This document shows, one piece after another, positions 25,438 to 34,642 of a stretch of 64,000 nt of DNA; the stretch's first letter is position 1; each line of letters starts with the position of its first letter. This DNA is from Vibrio cholerae. Its GTDB lineage: Bacteria > Actinomycetota > Actinomycetes > Actinomycetales > Micrococcaceae. The notes beneath the pieces are model-generated. The model ran no database searches. It was not told the origin of the DNA and worked only from the letters and a program-made list of their open reading frames with translations. The position numbers were made by a program, and so were the translations under genes. The stretch lies in NCBI GenBank assembly GCA_009728235.1, contig WNZI01000009.1, positions 1 to 64,000 of the forward strand, read 5' to 3'.

Positions 25438-26346
25438 CTAGCCAGCCTTCGGAAGGCCCCTCAGGATGCGGCGCCGAGCTTCGGCTGAGTCGATGGGGAC
25501 GAAGAGCTCGTCCACTTCGTTCTGATAGGCCTGAACGTGGTTCCTCACGGAAAGATCCTTCAGGGTGCGGGCAGAGTTGAACTCTTTCACCTTCGGGTTG
25601 TCCGCCTTGATCTTCGACTTGTACGGGCGGACGGCCCTACCGTCCTGATCGTAAGTCGTCTGTTCCGCTTGCAGGGCCTGAGTTGTGAACCGGTTGTAGA
25701 AGGGGGCGTAGTGCATGAGAGGACGCCCGGTCACCCACCCCTGAGGTACGAGAATCAGCTGCTTACCCCCGACAAAGGGCAGGACGTACTTCCGATCTGT
25801 CCAGTCCATCGCTTGCGCATCCCACACCATGAGTTCGTCCCTCGTGGTTGTGGCCTGGAGGGCGGGATACCGCTGCATCATGTCGTGTGTAAATTCCACC
25901 AGGATGTCCATGATGACGCGCGTCATCATGTCTGACATGAGGTCGCGATCGATTCCCGGTAAGAACAGCGGAAGATGTTCGATCCTCGTGAGCGCTCGGT
26001 ACTGACACAGCTGCCCTCCGAGCTCATCCCAGAGGAGCTTGCCCAGGCCATCACCGAAACCCTTGCCGTTCGTGCCCTTCGCTGAGTATCCGAGTCGTGT
26101 TTCGCCGGGCTCGCTCATTCGCGTGAGGATCGAGAGACCACGCGTCCTGTCAGCGAGCACCGGGCTCTGACGTAAGCGGATCACTTCCTCAAAGAAGGTG
26201 ACCAGTTGAGCTTGCGCCCTAACTCCGTACGAATCGGTCGCATTCCGGATCGCACTTCCGTCCAAGAAGACCGCGTTGTCGTTGTCCGCATCGACGTCCA
26301 GGAAGGGGATGTCAGCGGGCAGGGAAAAAATGTCTGTGATGAACAC
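25438..26346 (-). CDS. Unknown protein between iteron array 3 and the conjugation block
   Basis: 302 residues from GTG 26346, chosen because AGGAG lies upstream and earlier codons are Arg/Pro-rich. No family recognised. Segments such as FLDVDADNDNAVFLDGSAIR, GYSAKGTNGKGFGDGLGKL and FLPGIDRDLMSDMMTRVIM look like an ordered, possibly enzymatic fold. It has no signal peptide, membrane helix or P-loop. It is alone on its mRNA: an iteron array and terminator follow, and a long leader with two palindromes precedes it. A plasmid-encoded effector or entry-exclusion function is possible but not shown. Confidence 0.7.
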   Translation of the reverse strand: MFITDIFSLPADIPFLDVDADNDNAVFLDGSAIRNATDSYGVRAQAQLVTFFEEVIRLRQSPVLADRTRGLSILTRMSEPGETRLGYSAKGTNGKGFGDGLGKLLWDELGGQLCQYRALTRIEHLPLFLPGIDRDLMSDMMTRVIMDILVEFTHDMMQRYPALQATTTRDELMVWDAQAMDWTDRKYVLPFVGGKQLILVPQGWVTGRPLMHYAPFYNRFTTQALQAEQTTYDQDGRAVRPYKSKIKADNPKVKEFNSARTLKDLSVRNHVQAYQNEVDELFVPIDSAEARRRILRGLPKAG

Positions 26347-26485
26347 AGGGACCTGCTTTCTCCTAGACCGGTTTGGTCCAGGTGTGGGTTCTTCGCGCAA
26401 CGTTGGTCGCGCCGCTCGCCAGCGGATGCCGGTTCGCGCAGGGGGCAGGTCCAAAAATTAGACACAACCACCGAATCCACGTAAG

Positions 26486-26556
26486 CTAGATCTATCGCCT
26501 GACAACGATATCTAGCCCTGATGGACTCCTCTCCTTTGAGAGGTGGCCAGCAGGGC
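26486..26556. promoter_or_regulatory. Two adjacent palindromes in the leader of the unknown gene
   Basis: CTAGATCTATCG (26486-26497) and CGATATCTAG (about 26506-26515) form an imperfect inverted repeat. Next to it, GCCCTG (26515-26520) pairs with CAGGGC (26551-26556), TGG with CCA, and an inner CCTCTC pairs with GAGAGG. The whole folds as one long stem. They lie 140-210 bp upstream of GTG 26346. They could be an operator plus a structured leader, or a plus-strand terminator (a short T-run follows). The remaining 26557-26826 shows nothing. Confidence 0.5.
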
Positions 26557-26826
26557 ATTTTGCGTTCCCGAACTGGCCTTATTTATAAGTCTACCACGTC
26601 TGTGGCTCGCTATGCGGTGACTACCCTCTCAGCGGCCCTGCAAGGGGCCTAGGAAGCCCTCACGGCGTTGCGCAGTGCAACATACTGGGGCGGTTCCGTT
26701 AGTGCCTCAAAACGGCTCACAGGGCGTAGGTGCAGGTCAGGTGGCACTAGTTGTGGTTGCTTCCATTGAAGATGAAAACGGTAGGGCGCCGGTGTCGTCA
26801 GTGCGTCGGTGAGGGCCGTACCGCCC

Positions 26827-27315
26827 CTAGAAGTCTGGGTACAGATCCATCTCAGGCTCGATGTGGGGGAGGCTCAGATGCTCCGGTTTCGTGCGCTCCG
26901 TGTGGCCGTTGTAGACGCACTTCTTGAAGCACCCGTTGGGGGCCATCAGCATCCGCATGTGTGGGTCAGCGTGGTTGATCCACCACGTACTGATCCCAAG
27001 TGATCCGTCCATACGCAGGTACTCCCACGCTCTCCAGACGGCCTCGATCCGGCTCAGAGCCTCCGGGTGCTTGTGCCACTCCGGGCACCAGATGAACTCG
27101 GAGCCGTTACCGACGTCGCGGACGTAGGACGGTCCCAAGGTACCGGCGAAGAACGCGATCGGGTTGGGGTAGTACAGCTGCGGTGCAGCGTCTTCCGGTT
27201 CGGCATCGGCAGCAGGTCCGTCGACGTCGACGGACCCTGTCAGCTCACCAGTGGTGGCGTCGACAGCCTCCGCCGTGTCCTCATCGGAGTTGAACACATC
27301 CACGAAGTCACTCAC
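26827..27315 (-). CDS. DUF4913 domain protein
   Basis: 162 residues. An acidic N-terminus of about 45 residues is followed by the conserved core WCPEWHKHPEALSRIEAVWR and ISTWWINHADPHMRMLM, which I recognise as DUF4913. That family is found almost only with actinobacterial conjugation clusters. Its start overlaps the VirD4/TraG stop by 4 bp, so it is the last gene of the transfer operon. The biochemical role is unknown; the Trp/His-rich core suggests a binding module. A possible role is contact with the coupling protein. Confidence 0.85.
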   Translation of the reverse strand: MSDFVDVFNSDEDTAEAVDATTGELTGSVDVDGPAADAEPEDAAPQLYYPNPIAFFAGTLGPSYVRDVGNGSEFIWCPEWHKHPEALSRIEAVWRAWEYLRMDGSLGISTWWINHADPHMRMLMAPNGCFKKCVYNGHTERTKPEHLSLPHIEPEMDLYPDF

Positions 27316-29045
27316 GCGACGACCTCACCGAGATCCCGAGCAGCCGCAGCGGCTTGCGCTGCCTTCAGCCGCTCGGCGTGAGGACCGTTCATGTACGGGA
27401 TCGTCTCGATCATCGTGGCCGGCGCTCCCGATGCCAGCATGATCGCGCGGAAGCGCGGCAGTGCCGTCAGATCGGAGACGGACAGGATCTCGTCTTTTGA
27501 TTCCTGCCGTGAGCTGGAGCGCCCGGATTTGCCCGAGCTGCGGGACACGTTGATGTAGCTGTATTGGCCGATGAGGCGTGACAGCTCATCGAGGTACTGC
27601 ACTTCCGAGACGCCGCCGCCGTAGATCTTCACGTTGGAGGCGGACCAGAGCTTCCGCATTCCCTCGACGTTCCAGACCTCCACGCCCTGTGACCAGGACT
27701 GAAGGATCGTCATGAGGATGATGCCGCGCGAGCCGTAGTGGCTGTACTGGTCCGGGAGGTTCTTCCACCGGCAGACGTTCGCGGCTTCGTCCAGGACGCC
27801 GAGGAGGGGACGCGCGAGCCGGCCGCCGGGCTGGGACGTCGCGAACCGTTCCGCGGCTTCCACCACGGCGACCGTGAGGGCGGTTACGAGCGGGCCGGCG
27901 GTCCCTTCACCTTCACGGGAGAGGCTGTACAGAGTTCCCGTGCCACGTACGAAATCCTCCGGCACGAACTCCGGGCGCTCGTAGCCATCAGCCGAGTCGG
28001 TGCGGTTGATCCACTTGCTCACCTTCCGATCGGTGAGGCAGGAGACCATTTCCAGGGCAGTGCCGAACACGCCGGCACGCTGCTTGTCCGGCTGGTTCAG
28101 CCGCGAGATTACTGTCTCAGCGAGCAGGTCATAGCTGTGTTCCCTGAGAATGTCGGCGGGCCGTTCGTCGCCCTGCCGAGTGAGCCATAGGTAGACCTGT
28201 GTGATCGGCTGACCGTCGAGAGCTGCTGCGAGCAGGTACGACTTCAACAGGTTCCGTGCGGCCGGGTCGAAGTAGGCGTCAGGCTTGGCGCCCGGTTCCC
28301 GCGAGCCGGTGGCGAAGTGCACTGCCAGCTTCGCGGCCGTCGCCTCATCGGTGACGTAGCTCAGCGGATTCCACCACCACGTAGCTTCCTCTTCGGCCAC
28401 GCTCTGCGGGTCGAAGACCCAGACGTCGCCGGCCTCACTGCGGATAGCGCGGGTGACGTCCACGATGTCCCGCTTGTTCGACGTCGCCACGACAGCTCCC
28501 GGCGCCTCCAGAATCGCCGGCACCGCGTACGACGTCGTTTTCATGGTTCGCGGCCCCGCGATGAGAATCAGCATGTCCTCCCACGAGGACCAGAGAGCCC
28601 GCTTGCCGGCTACCGTGCGGCCGAGCGGCACACCGACCGAATCGGAGACGCCCAGACGCTCTGCGGTGGCTTTCGCGCCCTTGGTGGAAAGGTGGTCAAG
28701 ATCCTTACCCCGCCCCATGTGCACCGCGGCTTTGTCGACGCGTGTACGCGTCTTCCCGGAACGGGTAGCCAACAGCACGATCATGACGACCAGGGCCAGC
28801 AGGATCACGCCGAGGCCGGCGGCGACGAAGGTTGATTGGATCGGCCACGGGATCTCGGCCATTGCCAGAGCCGCGATGAGCTCCACCGGATTCGACGGGG
28901 GAGCCGGCAGGCCGGCGAGAGCTGACCCCCAATGCAGGCACACCCAGGAGCCGCCCACGACGACCGCGAGGAGTCCGAGGCCCGAGAACAACAGGATTGC
29001 TTCGGTGTAGCTGCCGGTGGTGCTCTTCCGCTTCGGGGCGCTCAT
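27312..29045 (-). CDS. Type IV coupling protein, VirD4/TraG/TraD-like
   Basis: 577 residues. It recruits the relaxosome to the transfer channel and hydrolyses ATP. Two N-terminal membrane helices (about 14-36 and 72-93) precede the ATPase domain with Walker A GPRTMKTTS (164-172), where Met and Thr replace the usual Gly-Ser/Gly-Lys surroundings but the Lys is kept. Walker B is LLGVLDEAANV. ATG 29045 (MSAPKRKST) overlaps the VirB4-like stop as ATGA; the longer frame lies inside the upstream gene. It is followed by DUF4913. This is the key gene that, with the relaxase, makes the plasmid self-transmissible in principle. Confidence 0.93.
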   Translation of the reverse strand: MSAPKRKSTTGSYTEAILLFSGLGLLAVVVGGSWVCLHWGSALAGLPAPPSNPVELIAALAMAEIPWPIQSTFVAAGLGVILLALVVMIVLLATRSGKTRTRVDKAAVHMGRGKDLDHLSTKGAKATAERLGVSDSVGVPLGRTVAGKRALWSSWEDMLILIAGPRTMKTTSYAVPAILEAPGAVVATSNKRDIVDVTRAIRSEAGDVWVFDPQSVAEEEATWWWNPLSYVTDEATAAKLAVHFATGSREPGAKPDAYFDPAARNLLKSYLLAAALDGQPITQVYLWLTRQGDERPADILREHSYDLLAETVISRLNQPDKQRAGVFGTALEMVSCLTDRKVSKWINRTDSADGYERPEFVPEDFVRGTGTLYSLSREGEGTAGPLVTALTVAVVEAAERFATSQPGGRLARPLLGVLDEAANVCRWKNLPDQYSHYGSRGIILMTILQSWSQGVEVWNVEGMRKLWSASNVKIYGGGVSEVQYLDELSRLIGQYSYINVSRSSGKSGRSSSRQESKDEILSVSDLTALPRFRAIMLASGAPATMIETIPYMNGPHAERLKAAQAAAAARDLGEVVA

Positions 29046-30658
29046 GCGAGATCTCCCATGAGATTCCCTGTGGCCGCACCAGGTACGGGCGCGGATTCCT
29101 CCGCGAGCAGCGGAGGCTCTGCCGTGCTGTGCCACCGCTTGTTGGTGTCGTTGAGGTTCGCTTCAACGGTGGTCAGGCCGATGTGGAGAGGGATGCCGGG
29201 GCGACCGCCGACCTTGATGAGGAACTTGCCGCGCCCGGGCGGTTCCACGTCGGTCCCGTGGGAATCCCACGCCGGCGGATCTTGCCACGACACGAGCTTC
29301 TGCTGTTCCTGCCGCGACAAGGGCACTGCTTTGGTCAGCAGCTCCATCTCCGACTGCGGCAGACCGCCGCAGATCACCATGCCCGAGCGCTCCACGAAGC
29401 CTTGCGCTTTCATCCGGTCCTCTTCGGCCGGTAGTGCAAGGAGGTCACTCATCGTGTGGGAAATCATGACCTGACCCACACCGACCGAACGGTTAAGGCG
29501 GGTGAGCGCGTCGACGCGGTCGACCATGCCCTTTCCCGCACGCAGTGCCCGCCACAGCTCATCGAGGACCACGAAATAGTGCCGCCGTGGTTCCAGGCCC
29601 GCGTCGGCCAGGGCGTGAGCGACGTTGACGGTACCGAAGCCGTAGGACCAGCAGGCCAGCAGGATCGCTGCCTGCAAGTCGGTCTCGGTCTCATCGATGC
29701 TGGAGACGTCGAAGACGACGGCCTTGCCGCGCTTCATCGGGTTCGAGGTGTGCTGAGAGAAGATCTCCCCGAGCTTCCCACCGCCGGTCAGCCCGAGCAG
29801 TGTTGCCTCCAGGGCCCGCGTCTCCTGCTGGTACAGCGCCCAGTCCCCACGGTTCAGCGCTACCTGCTGCAACTCGTCAGGGCCGTCCTGGAGGACTTTG
29901 AGGAGATCCGCGAGAATCGGCACGCCCTCGAAGTTGTCATCGAGCCAGCGCAACGCTCGATCGAGGATCGTCTGTTCCTGGTCGGTGGGTGGCATGTTTC
30001 GGCTGATCGTCACCAGGGCGACCACCATGTTCAGCCGGCGTGCGTGCGCGTCGGCCCTCACACGGGACGCCTCCTCATGGTGGCCCTCCCGCTCGAGGAG
30101 CTGCGCGACCTCGATAGCCTCTCCCGGATCGAGGATGTTCAGGTACCCGCGGCCACGGCCGAGCGGGATCACCTGACCCTCCAGCGCGCGTACCAGGTCA
30201 ACGTATTCACCCTTCAGATCGCCGAGGATCAGGGGACTCGTGCCCTGACCGGCGAGCCCGAGGGCCATCCGGCGTACCAGCGTAGACTTCCCCAGCGCAG
30301 GCTTCCCGAGGATGAACGCAGATGGGTTCGAGATCAGCCGCGCACGCTGGAACCAGCTGATCGGATCGCAACAGACCGTGGCCTGTGTCTCCTCATGCTT
30401 GCCCAGAGGAACCCCGATCATCGGGGACGATGCGCCCGAGGCGAACGGCCACAGACCGCACACCTGAACCGTCGTTCCCCGGTACTCACGGACCGTAGGA
30501 ATCAACGACGTCGCGCCGCCACCGCGGCCGCGCCAACCACGCGAACCCGGAACCTTCTCCCGGATCAGTACAGGCTTCTGGGCCTTCTTCTCCTTTTTCG
30601 GCTTCGGTTCCGCCGCGTCGAGGCGGCGGGCGGCTTTCTGGATCTTCATGCGAGCCAT
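29042..30658 (-). CDS. VirB4/TraC-like conjugation ATPase
   Basis: 538 residues. A basic N-terminal segment (KPKKEKKAQK) is followed by a domain with Walker A LGKPALGKSTL (117-127) and DLKGEYVDLVRAL. Walker B is HYFVVLDELWRAL and an Arg/Gln-rich sensor segment MISHTMSDLLALPAEEDRMK follows. This is the C-terminal ATPase half of VirB4. The N-terminal half is missing and probably supplied by the upstream SCO6880-like protein, as in other actinobacterial systems. It energises assembly of the channel at the inner face of the membrane. It is linked to its neighbours by 4-bp (VirD4) and 0-bp (SCO6880) junctions. Confidence 0.9.
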   Translation of the reverse strand: MARMKIQKAARRLDAAEPKPKKEKKAQKPVLIREKVPGSRGWRGRGGGATSLIPTVREYRGTTVQVCGLWPFASGASSPMIGVPLGKHEETQATVCCDPISWFQRARLISNPSAFILGKPALGKSTLVRRMALGLAGQGTSPLILGDLKGEYVDLVRALEGQVIPLGRGRGYLNILDPGEAIEVAQLLEREGHHEEASRVRADAHARRLNMVVALVTISRNMPPTDQEQTILDRALRWLDDNFEGVPILADLLKVLQDGPDELQQVALNRGDWALYQQETRALEATLLGLTGGGKLGEIFSQHTSNPMKRGKAVVFDVSSIDETETDLQAAILLACWSYGFGTVNVAHALADAGLEPRRHYFVVLDELWRALRAGKGMVDRVDALTRLNRSVGVGQVMISHTMSDLLALPAEEDRMKAQGFVERSGMVICGGLPQSEMELLTKAVPLSRQEQQKLVSWQDPPAWDSHGTDVEPPGRGKFLIKVGGRPGIPLHIGLTTVEANLNDTNKRWHSTAEPPLLAEESAPVPGAATGNLMGDLA

Positions 30659-32176
30659 CTACAGGGCCTCCCGGATCTCACTGGGCAACAGGGCATGGCG
30701 AGGCAGGACCAAACCGATCGGTAACGACGCCGCAAACGCGGTGTCCTGAGCCCCGTAGGCGCGGCGCAGGAGCAGCCGAGCGGCGCCCGACGTTTGCTCC
30801 ACCGCGGCGACCGCGTCGGGCAACCTGTCAACACCGTTGACGGTGGCCGTGACGATCAGACCGAAGTTCACCAGGCCGGCCCCTTGGGCTTCCTCAGCCG
30901 CCGTTTGCGCAGCCGATCGAGCATCGACCAGCGCACGAGCTGAGGGTCGCGTCCCGGACGTGATCCGCACGTTCGCGTTGTTCTGGTCGCGCTCCACGAC
31001 CTGAGCCGCCCGCGCCGAGTCCATCGGCCGGTACAGCAATGTGACCCGCTTGCGGTCCACGTCGCCATGCGGCGCCAGGAGCTTGGAGAGCACGTTGGCA
31101 TGAACCGACCCGCGGGGAGCGGCCGTCATCGTCCAAGACGCCGAAATCGCCCCTTCATGTCGGTAGTTGTCCCAGTTCGCTTGAGCGCCGGACGGACCCA
31201 CATCGGCCCACGACAGCGCCACCGGGTGACCAGCAGCATGAGCCTCATCGATCACCAGCGCAGCCGGCGGATCGTAGGCGACCCTCACGACCTCGCACAG
31301 CTCTTGTGCGGGCATCGGACGTGCGATACCGGCACCGGTTGCCTGTAGACGCTGAGACAGCCCAGGAAGACGCGAGGCAAGGTCACGTGCAACCTCCTGT
31401 GGCTCCCTCTTCCGTGAACCAGCACGCATCGTCGCGTTGAACGTCAACGTGATCCACGCCCGCACCGTGGCCGAGCCCTCAGGGTAGATACGCACGACCT
31501 CGCGCAGCATCTCTATCGCTATCTCCGGGGCCAACTCATCAATGTTCATCTCGACCTCGTTGCGAAGGCGATACCCCGAATCGGGCGCGGTCTCGACCGT
31601 CACCGACGCGGCCTCGATGCCGGCCTCATCCCCGAGGGCCGCAATCCAACCACCCCAGTTCGCAACCCAGTTATCGATCTGTTCAGGATCGACCAGCGAG
31701 GCACCATCGGGCTCCGTCGAAAAGATCACCGTGTAATGACCAGTGGTAGGCATGTGCAGCATCGCGAAACGCCGCTTGTACGAGTCCTCGAACTCGTACA
31801 GACGCGATTTAGCGGCGATGCCGGGGAGTTGGAACATTCCCCAGGGGGTGACTCCCAGTGGCCCGGAACGGTAGAGGTTGGTTCCCTTGCGTCGTGCACG
31901 ATTGAACACAGCTCGCGTCCCTACCCTGTCCACGAGCGTCTGCCCGTGCTTGTCCTTGATTGTGAGTAACAGCAGAACGATTCCGAAGACACCGAGCACG
32001 CCCAGGCCGACGAAGATGTTGAAGATCGCGAATGAGCTGATCGCAAGAATCAGGCCCACCAGAATGATTCCGGTGCCAATGGCACCGAAGTTGCCGAGGC
32101 CAGCTGATCGGGGAACCCGCCAGTTTCCGTAGGTGGGTTCCTTGTAGTTATTGACCGTTGCTGCCACTTGGACCAT
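30659..32176 (-). CDS. SCO6880 family conjugation protein (PrgI plus VirB4 N-terminal-like)
   Basis: 505 residues. Two close membrane helices near the N-terminus (about 29-50 and 52-70) resemble PrgI/VirB3. The rest (YRSGPLGVTPWGMFQLPGIA, GHYTVIFSTEPDGASL, SATVRAWITLTFNA) corresponds to the SCO6880 family, a stand-alone counterpart of the VirB4 N-terminal domain. ATG 32176 overlaps the upstream VirB6-like gene by 29 bp; GTG 32167 is an alternative start. It is part of the membrane core of the type IV channel with the following ATPase. Confidence 0.85.
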   Translation of the reverse strand: MVQVAATVNNYKEPTYGNWRVPRSAGLGNFGAIGTGIILVGLILAISSFAIFNIFVGLGVLGVFGIVLLLLTIKDKHGQTLVDRVGTRAVFNRARRKGTNLYRSGPLGVTPWGMFQLPGIAAKSRLYEFEDSYKRRFAMLHMPTTGHYTVIFSTEPDGASLVDPEQIDNWVANWGGWIAALGDEAGIEAASVTVETAPDSGYRLRNEVEMNIDELAPEIAIEMLREVVRIYPEGSATVRAWITLTFNATMRAGSRKREPQEVARDLASRLPGLSQRLQATGAGIARPMPAQELCEVVRVAYDPPAALVIDEAHAAGHPVALSWADVGPSGAQANWDNYRHEGAISASWTMTAAPRGSVHANVLSKLLAPHGDVDRKRVTLLYRPMDSARAAQVVERDQNNANVRITSGTRPSARALVDARSAAQTAAEEAQGAGLVNFGLIVTATVNGVDRLPDAVAAVEQTSGAARLLLRRAYGAQDTAFAASLPIGLVLPRHALLPSEIREAL

Positions 32177-33545
32177 CCCCCGCTGCTTCGTCTGAGACCT
32201 GCTTTACCGCCTGCGCACCCTTGGAGGCCGTGGAGATCGCCGCGCCCGCAGCGGCTCCTACCGGACCTGCTGCCGCGCCGATTTTCGCTCCTGCTGCTGC
32301 GCCGGACGCACCAGCGCCGGCACTGGAAGCTCCCGCACCAGCCATCGCCGGCACCGGAGCACCGGATGGCCCCGGTGTGCCGGTTCCGGCGGCGCCCTGA
32401 GTGCCCTTGCTGTCCGAGCCGGCAGTGGGCTTAGCTCCACTGGAGCTGCTGCCCGCCACAGTGCTGCCAGACGGCGAGCTGGAGGACTTTCCGCCGCTCT
32501 CCCCGCCACCGGTACTCTTACCGCTGCTGGAGCTGCTAGCCGGCGTCGGCGCCGCTGCGCCTCCGCCCCTGCCTGCGGCTCCCGTCGACCGCGCGCCCGA
32601 AGGCATCGCGGCTGTGGCCGCAGCGCCGAGCGCTCCCGCAGCCATGCCGCCGCCTCCACCGCTCGCGATAGCCCCCACCACAGGGGTCACGAACCGGAGC
32701 AATGCCGGCAGTGCCAGCAGTGCCACGATCATCAGCGCGACACCGGTAATGGTGTTCAGGAGGACGTTGGCGTTCGCGAGATCCGTATCAACGAGTCGGA
32801 ACGCAGTTGCGTAGACGATCGCGGCCGCTGGCTTGTACAGAATGAACGCGAGGGTCCAGCCCACCGTCTTTTGGAACCACTGCTTGCCCATCTCGGTGTT
32901 GGTGAACGCCGCCGTCGTGGGGAGAATGCCGGCCAGGATGACAAGCATTCCGCTGCGAACAACCATCAGAACGATCTGAATAACCGACGTGATGATGCCC
33001 ACCAGGCCGAGGATAATCACCATGAAAATGGCGACTTCTCCTTCACCGCTAAGAATCATCGCTTGAATCGCTGGCGCGAACCCGTTGCCGTCCGTGGATT
33101 GATCGATGATCCACGAGGAGAAACCGTCAGAGGCCACGATCAGGAGTGCGATCACCGCCAAACCCATCCCGGACACGAGAGTCAGAGTCATCAGCGACCG
33201 GAGTAAATCGCGCACAGGTTCGCCGCGCTGCTCCCACATCATGCGAGTGCCACCCACGATGACCGCCACAACCGCAAGAGCTGCCGTCCAGTACCAGAGT
33301 CCGTCTTGAAGAAACGACACCGTGGGAGATCCGGTAACGCCGTCGGCGGTTGTGAGGTTACTGGTCGGCATATCGACCCAGAACGTCGAAAGAGTGGTAA
33401 CTATCTGGCTTAGAGACTCAGTGATCGCCACGCCCAGGTTTTCGAGGGCATCACCGGCCACGCTACCTACCCAGTCCGAAGTTCCTTCCTTTATCTTGCA
33501 ACCCGCGTCCCAGAATTGGCATTCTTCGTCTTCCATCCTAAACAC
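32148..33545 (-). CDS. VirB6/TrbL-like polytopic membrane protein
   Basis: 465 residues. A soluble N-terminus with two Cys (EECQFWDAGCK) is followed by about six membrane helices (around 85-105, 115-135, 165-190, 195-215, 225-250, 265-290). The C-terminal tail of about 170 residues is low-complexity Gly/Ala/Ser/Pro. This architecture is typical of VirB6/TrbL-like channel components of Gram-positive transfer systems. It overlaps the downstream SCO6880 gene and the upstream gene (8 bp) in a tight operon. The GAGAxAG tail might contact the cell wall or the translocating DNA. Confidence 0.85.
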   Translation of the reverse strand: MFRMEDEECQFWDAGCKIKEGTSDWVGSVAGDALENLGVAITESLSQIVTTLSTFWVDMPTSNLTTADGVTGSPTVSFLQDGLWYWTAALAVVAVIVGGTRMMWEQRGEPVRDLLRSLMTLTLVSGMGLAVIALLIVASDGFSSWIIDQSTDGNGFAPAIQAMILSGEGEVAIFMVIILGLVGIITSVIQIVLMVVRSGMLVILAGILPTTAAFTNTEMGKQWFQKTVGWTLAFILYKPAAAIVYATAFRLVDTDLANANVLLNTITGVALMIVALLALPALLRFVTPVVGAIASGGGGGMAAGALGAAATAAMPSGARSTGAAGRGGGAAAPTPASSSSSGKSTGGGESGGKSSSSPSGSTVAGSSSSGAKPTAGSDSKGTQGAAGTGTPGPSGAPVPAMAGAGASSAGAGASGAAAGAKIGAAAGPVGAAAGAAISTASKGAQAVKQVSDEAAGDGPSGSNGQ

Positions 33546-34290
33546 CGCTCCACGGAATGAATCCGGTGAGATCGTTCAATTGCCGGGGCTCAGGAGGCCC
33601 ACTTTGTTCTAGTGCCAACTTCCAATCGCCGTCCTCCCAAAGTAGAGGCATGGTGATGGAACCGACTGACCCGTTTTCGATTTCAAAGCCCAGGACTACA
33701 GTCGCTGCGGAAGGCGAGTATCGCTGCATCTGGAAGCCTTGTACCTGAAATGCTGGGTCGGCCGGGTCGCTGGCTACTCCATCGGCTTCTAGTGCGGCAA
33801 TCGCTTCATCCCGTGCTTGTCCGCTGGCTACTTGCTGCTGGAACACACTCATCTGATCGCCGTAAACCAGCGAAGCGAAAATGTTGGTTGCGGCGTACAG
33901 CGCTCCAGCTGGCGTAGCTGCAAAACAGAACGGAGTGCCCTCCGCCGTTGCGGAACCCGGGCCGACCTGTTCGGGGTCGCTCGGAACCGCCATCGTCCCG
34001 GTCAGCTCCCAATTGCTCTGTGGTGCAGTACCCAGCGCGGTATCGCTGCTGGAGGGTAGGCCGCAGACGCTCTCTGCTGCCGTCGCGGCTTCGGTGGCGG
34101 TGGGTTCAGTTGTGGCGGCAGAAGACGTCTCCGCCGGGGTTGGGGTGGTCGCTTCGTCGTTCCCGTTCCGTGGGAGGAAGGCAATGACCAGCACGGCCGC
34201 GATCAGCGCCACGATCAGCGCGGCAGAGAGGATGAAACCGGGCCGGGTGAAGGGGTTGCGGCTTTCGTTCTCGGTCGGTGTATCACTCAT
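33538..34290 (-). CDS. Single-pass membrane protein, VirB8/TcpC-like candidate
   Basis: 250 residues. A cytoplasmic N-terminus precedes one membrane helix (FILSAALIVALIAAVLVIAF, about 19-38). A Thr/Glu/Ala linker (about 45-72) follows, then an extracellular domain (about 75-250) ending in LLWEDGDWKLALEQSG. That ending is the last strand pair seen in NTF2-like domains of VirB8 and TcpC. The assignment is structural inference. It sits between the VirB2-like and VirB6-like genes, the normal neighbourhood of such assembly proteins. Confidence 0.65.
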   Translation of the reverse strand: MSDTPTENESRNPFTRPGFILSAALIVALIAAVLVIAFLPRNGNDEATTPTPAETSSAATTEPTATEAATAAESVCGLPSSSDTALGTAPQSNWELTGTMAVPSDPEQVGPGSATAEGTPFCFAATPAGALYAATNIFASLVYGDQMSVFQQQVASGQARDEAIAALEADGVASDPADPAFQVQGFQMQRYSPSAATVVLGFEIENGSVGSITMPLLWEDGDWKLALEQSGPPEPRQLNDLTGFIPWSGV

Positions 34291-34308
34291 CGCGGGCTCC
34301 GTCTCTGA

Positions 34309-34602
34309 CTAGACGAAGGTGGCGACGAGGCCGGATGCGCCCGCGACGATGACGCAGCCGGCGAGTACCCAGCCGAGGCGGGCAAGACCCTCGCCGCCGC
34401 TGCCGTTGCGGACCTGAATCATCATCGTAATTCCGGCGATGATGACCCCGAGAACGCCGATCGCGAAACCGATCCACGCCGCCCAGCGAAGGATCGTCAG
34501 CAGACCCTCAGAACCGGGAGGTGCCTCACCGCCGCCGGGGTTGGGAACGACTGCGAGAACGTCGAGAGCTGCGGACTGAAGTGCGATAGCAGAGTGAATC
34601 AT
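34309..34602 (-). CDS. Small two-helix membrane protein, VirB2/TrbC pilin-like
   Basis: 97 residues with two membrane helices (LRWAAWIGFAIGVLGVIIAG and LGWVLAGCVIVAGASGLVAT) joined by a short charged loop, the layout of VirB2/TrbC-type subunits and PrgI-like proteins. ATG 34602 has GGAAGG upstream. It lies at the start of the channel genes. In Gram-positive systems this position holds a small pore or pilin-like subunit. Confidence 0.7.
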   Translation of the reverse strand: MIHSAIALQSAALDVLAVVPNPGGGEAPPGSEGLLTILRWAAWIGFAIGVLGVIIAGITMMIQVRNGSGGEGLARLGWVLAGCVIVAGASGLVATFV

Positions 34603-34642
34603 GGTGAGACCTTCCAATTAGAGGCGACGTGACTGCACCCAT

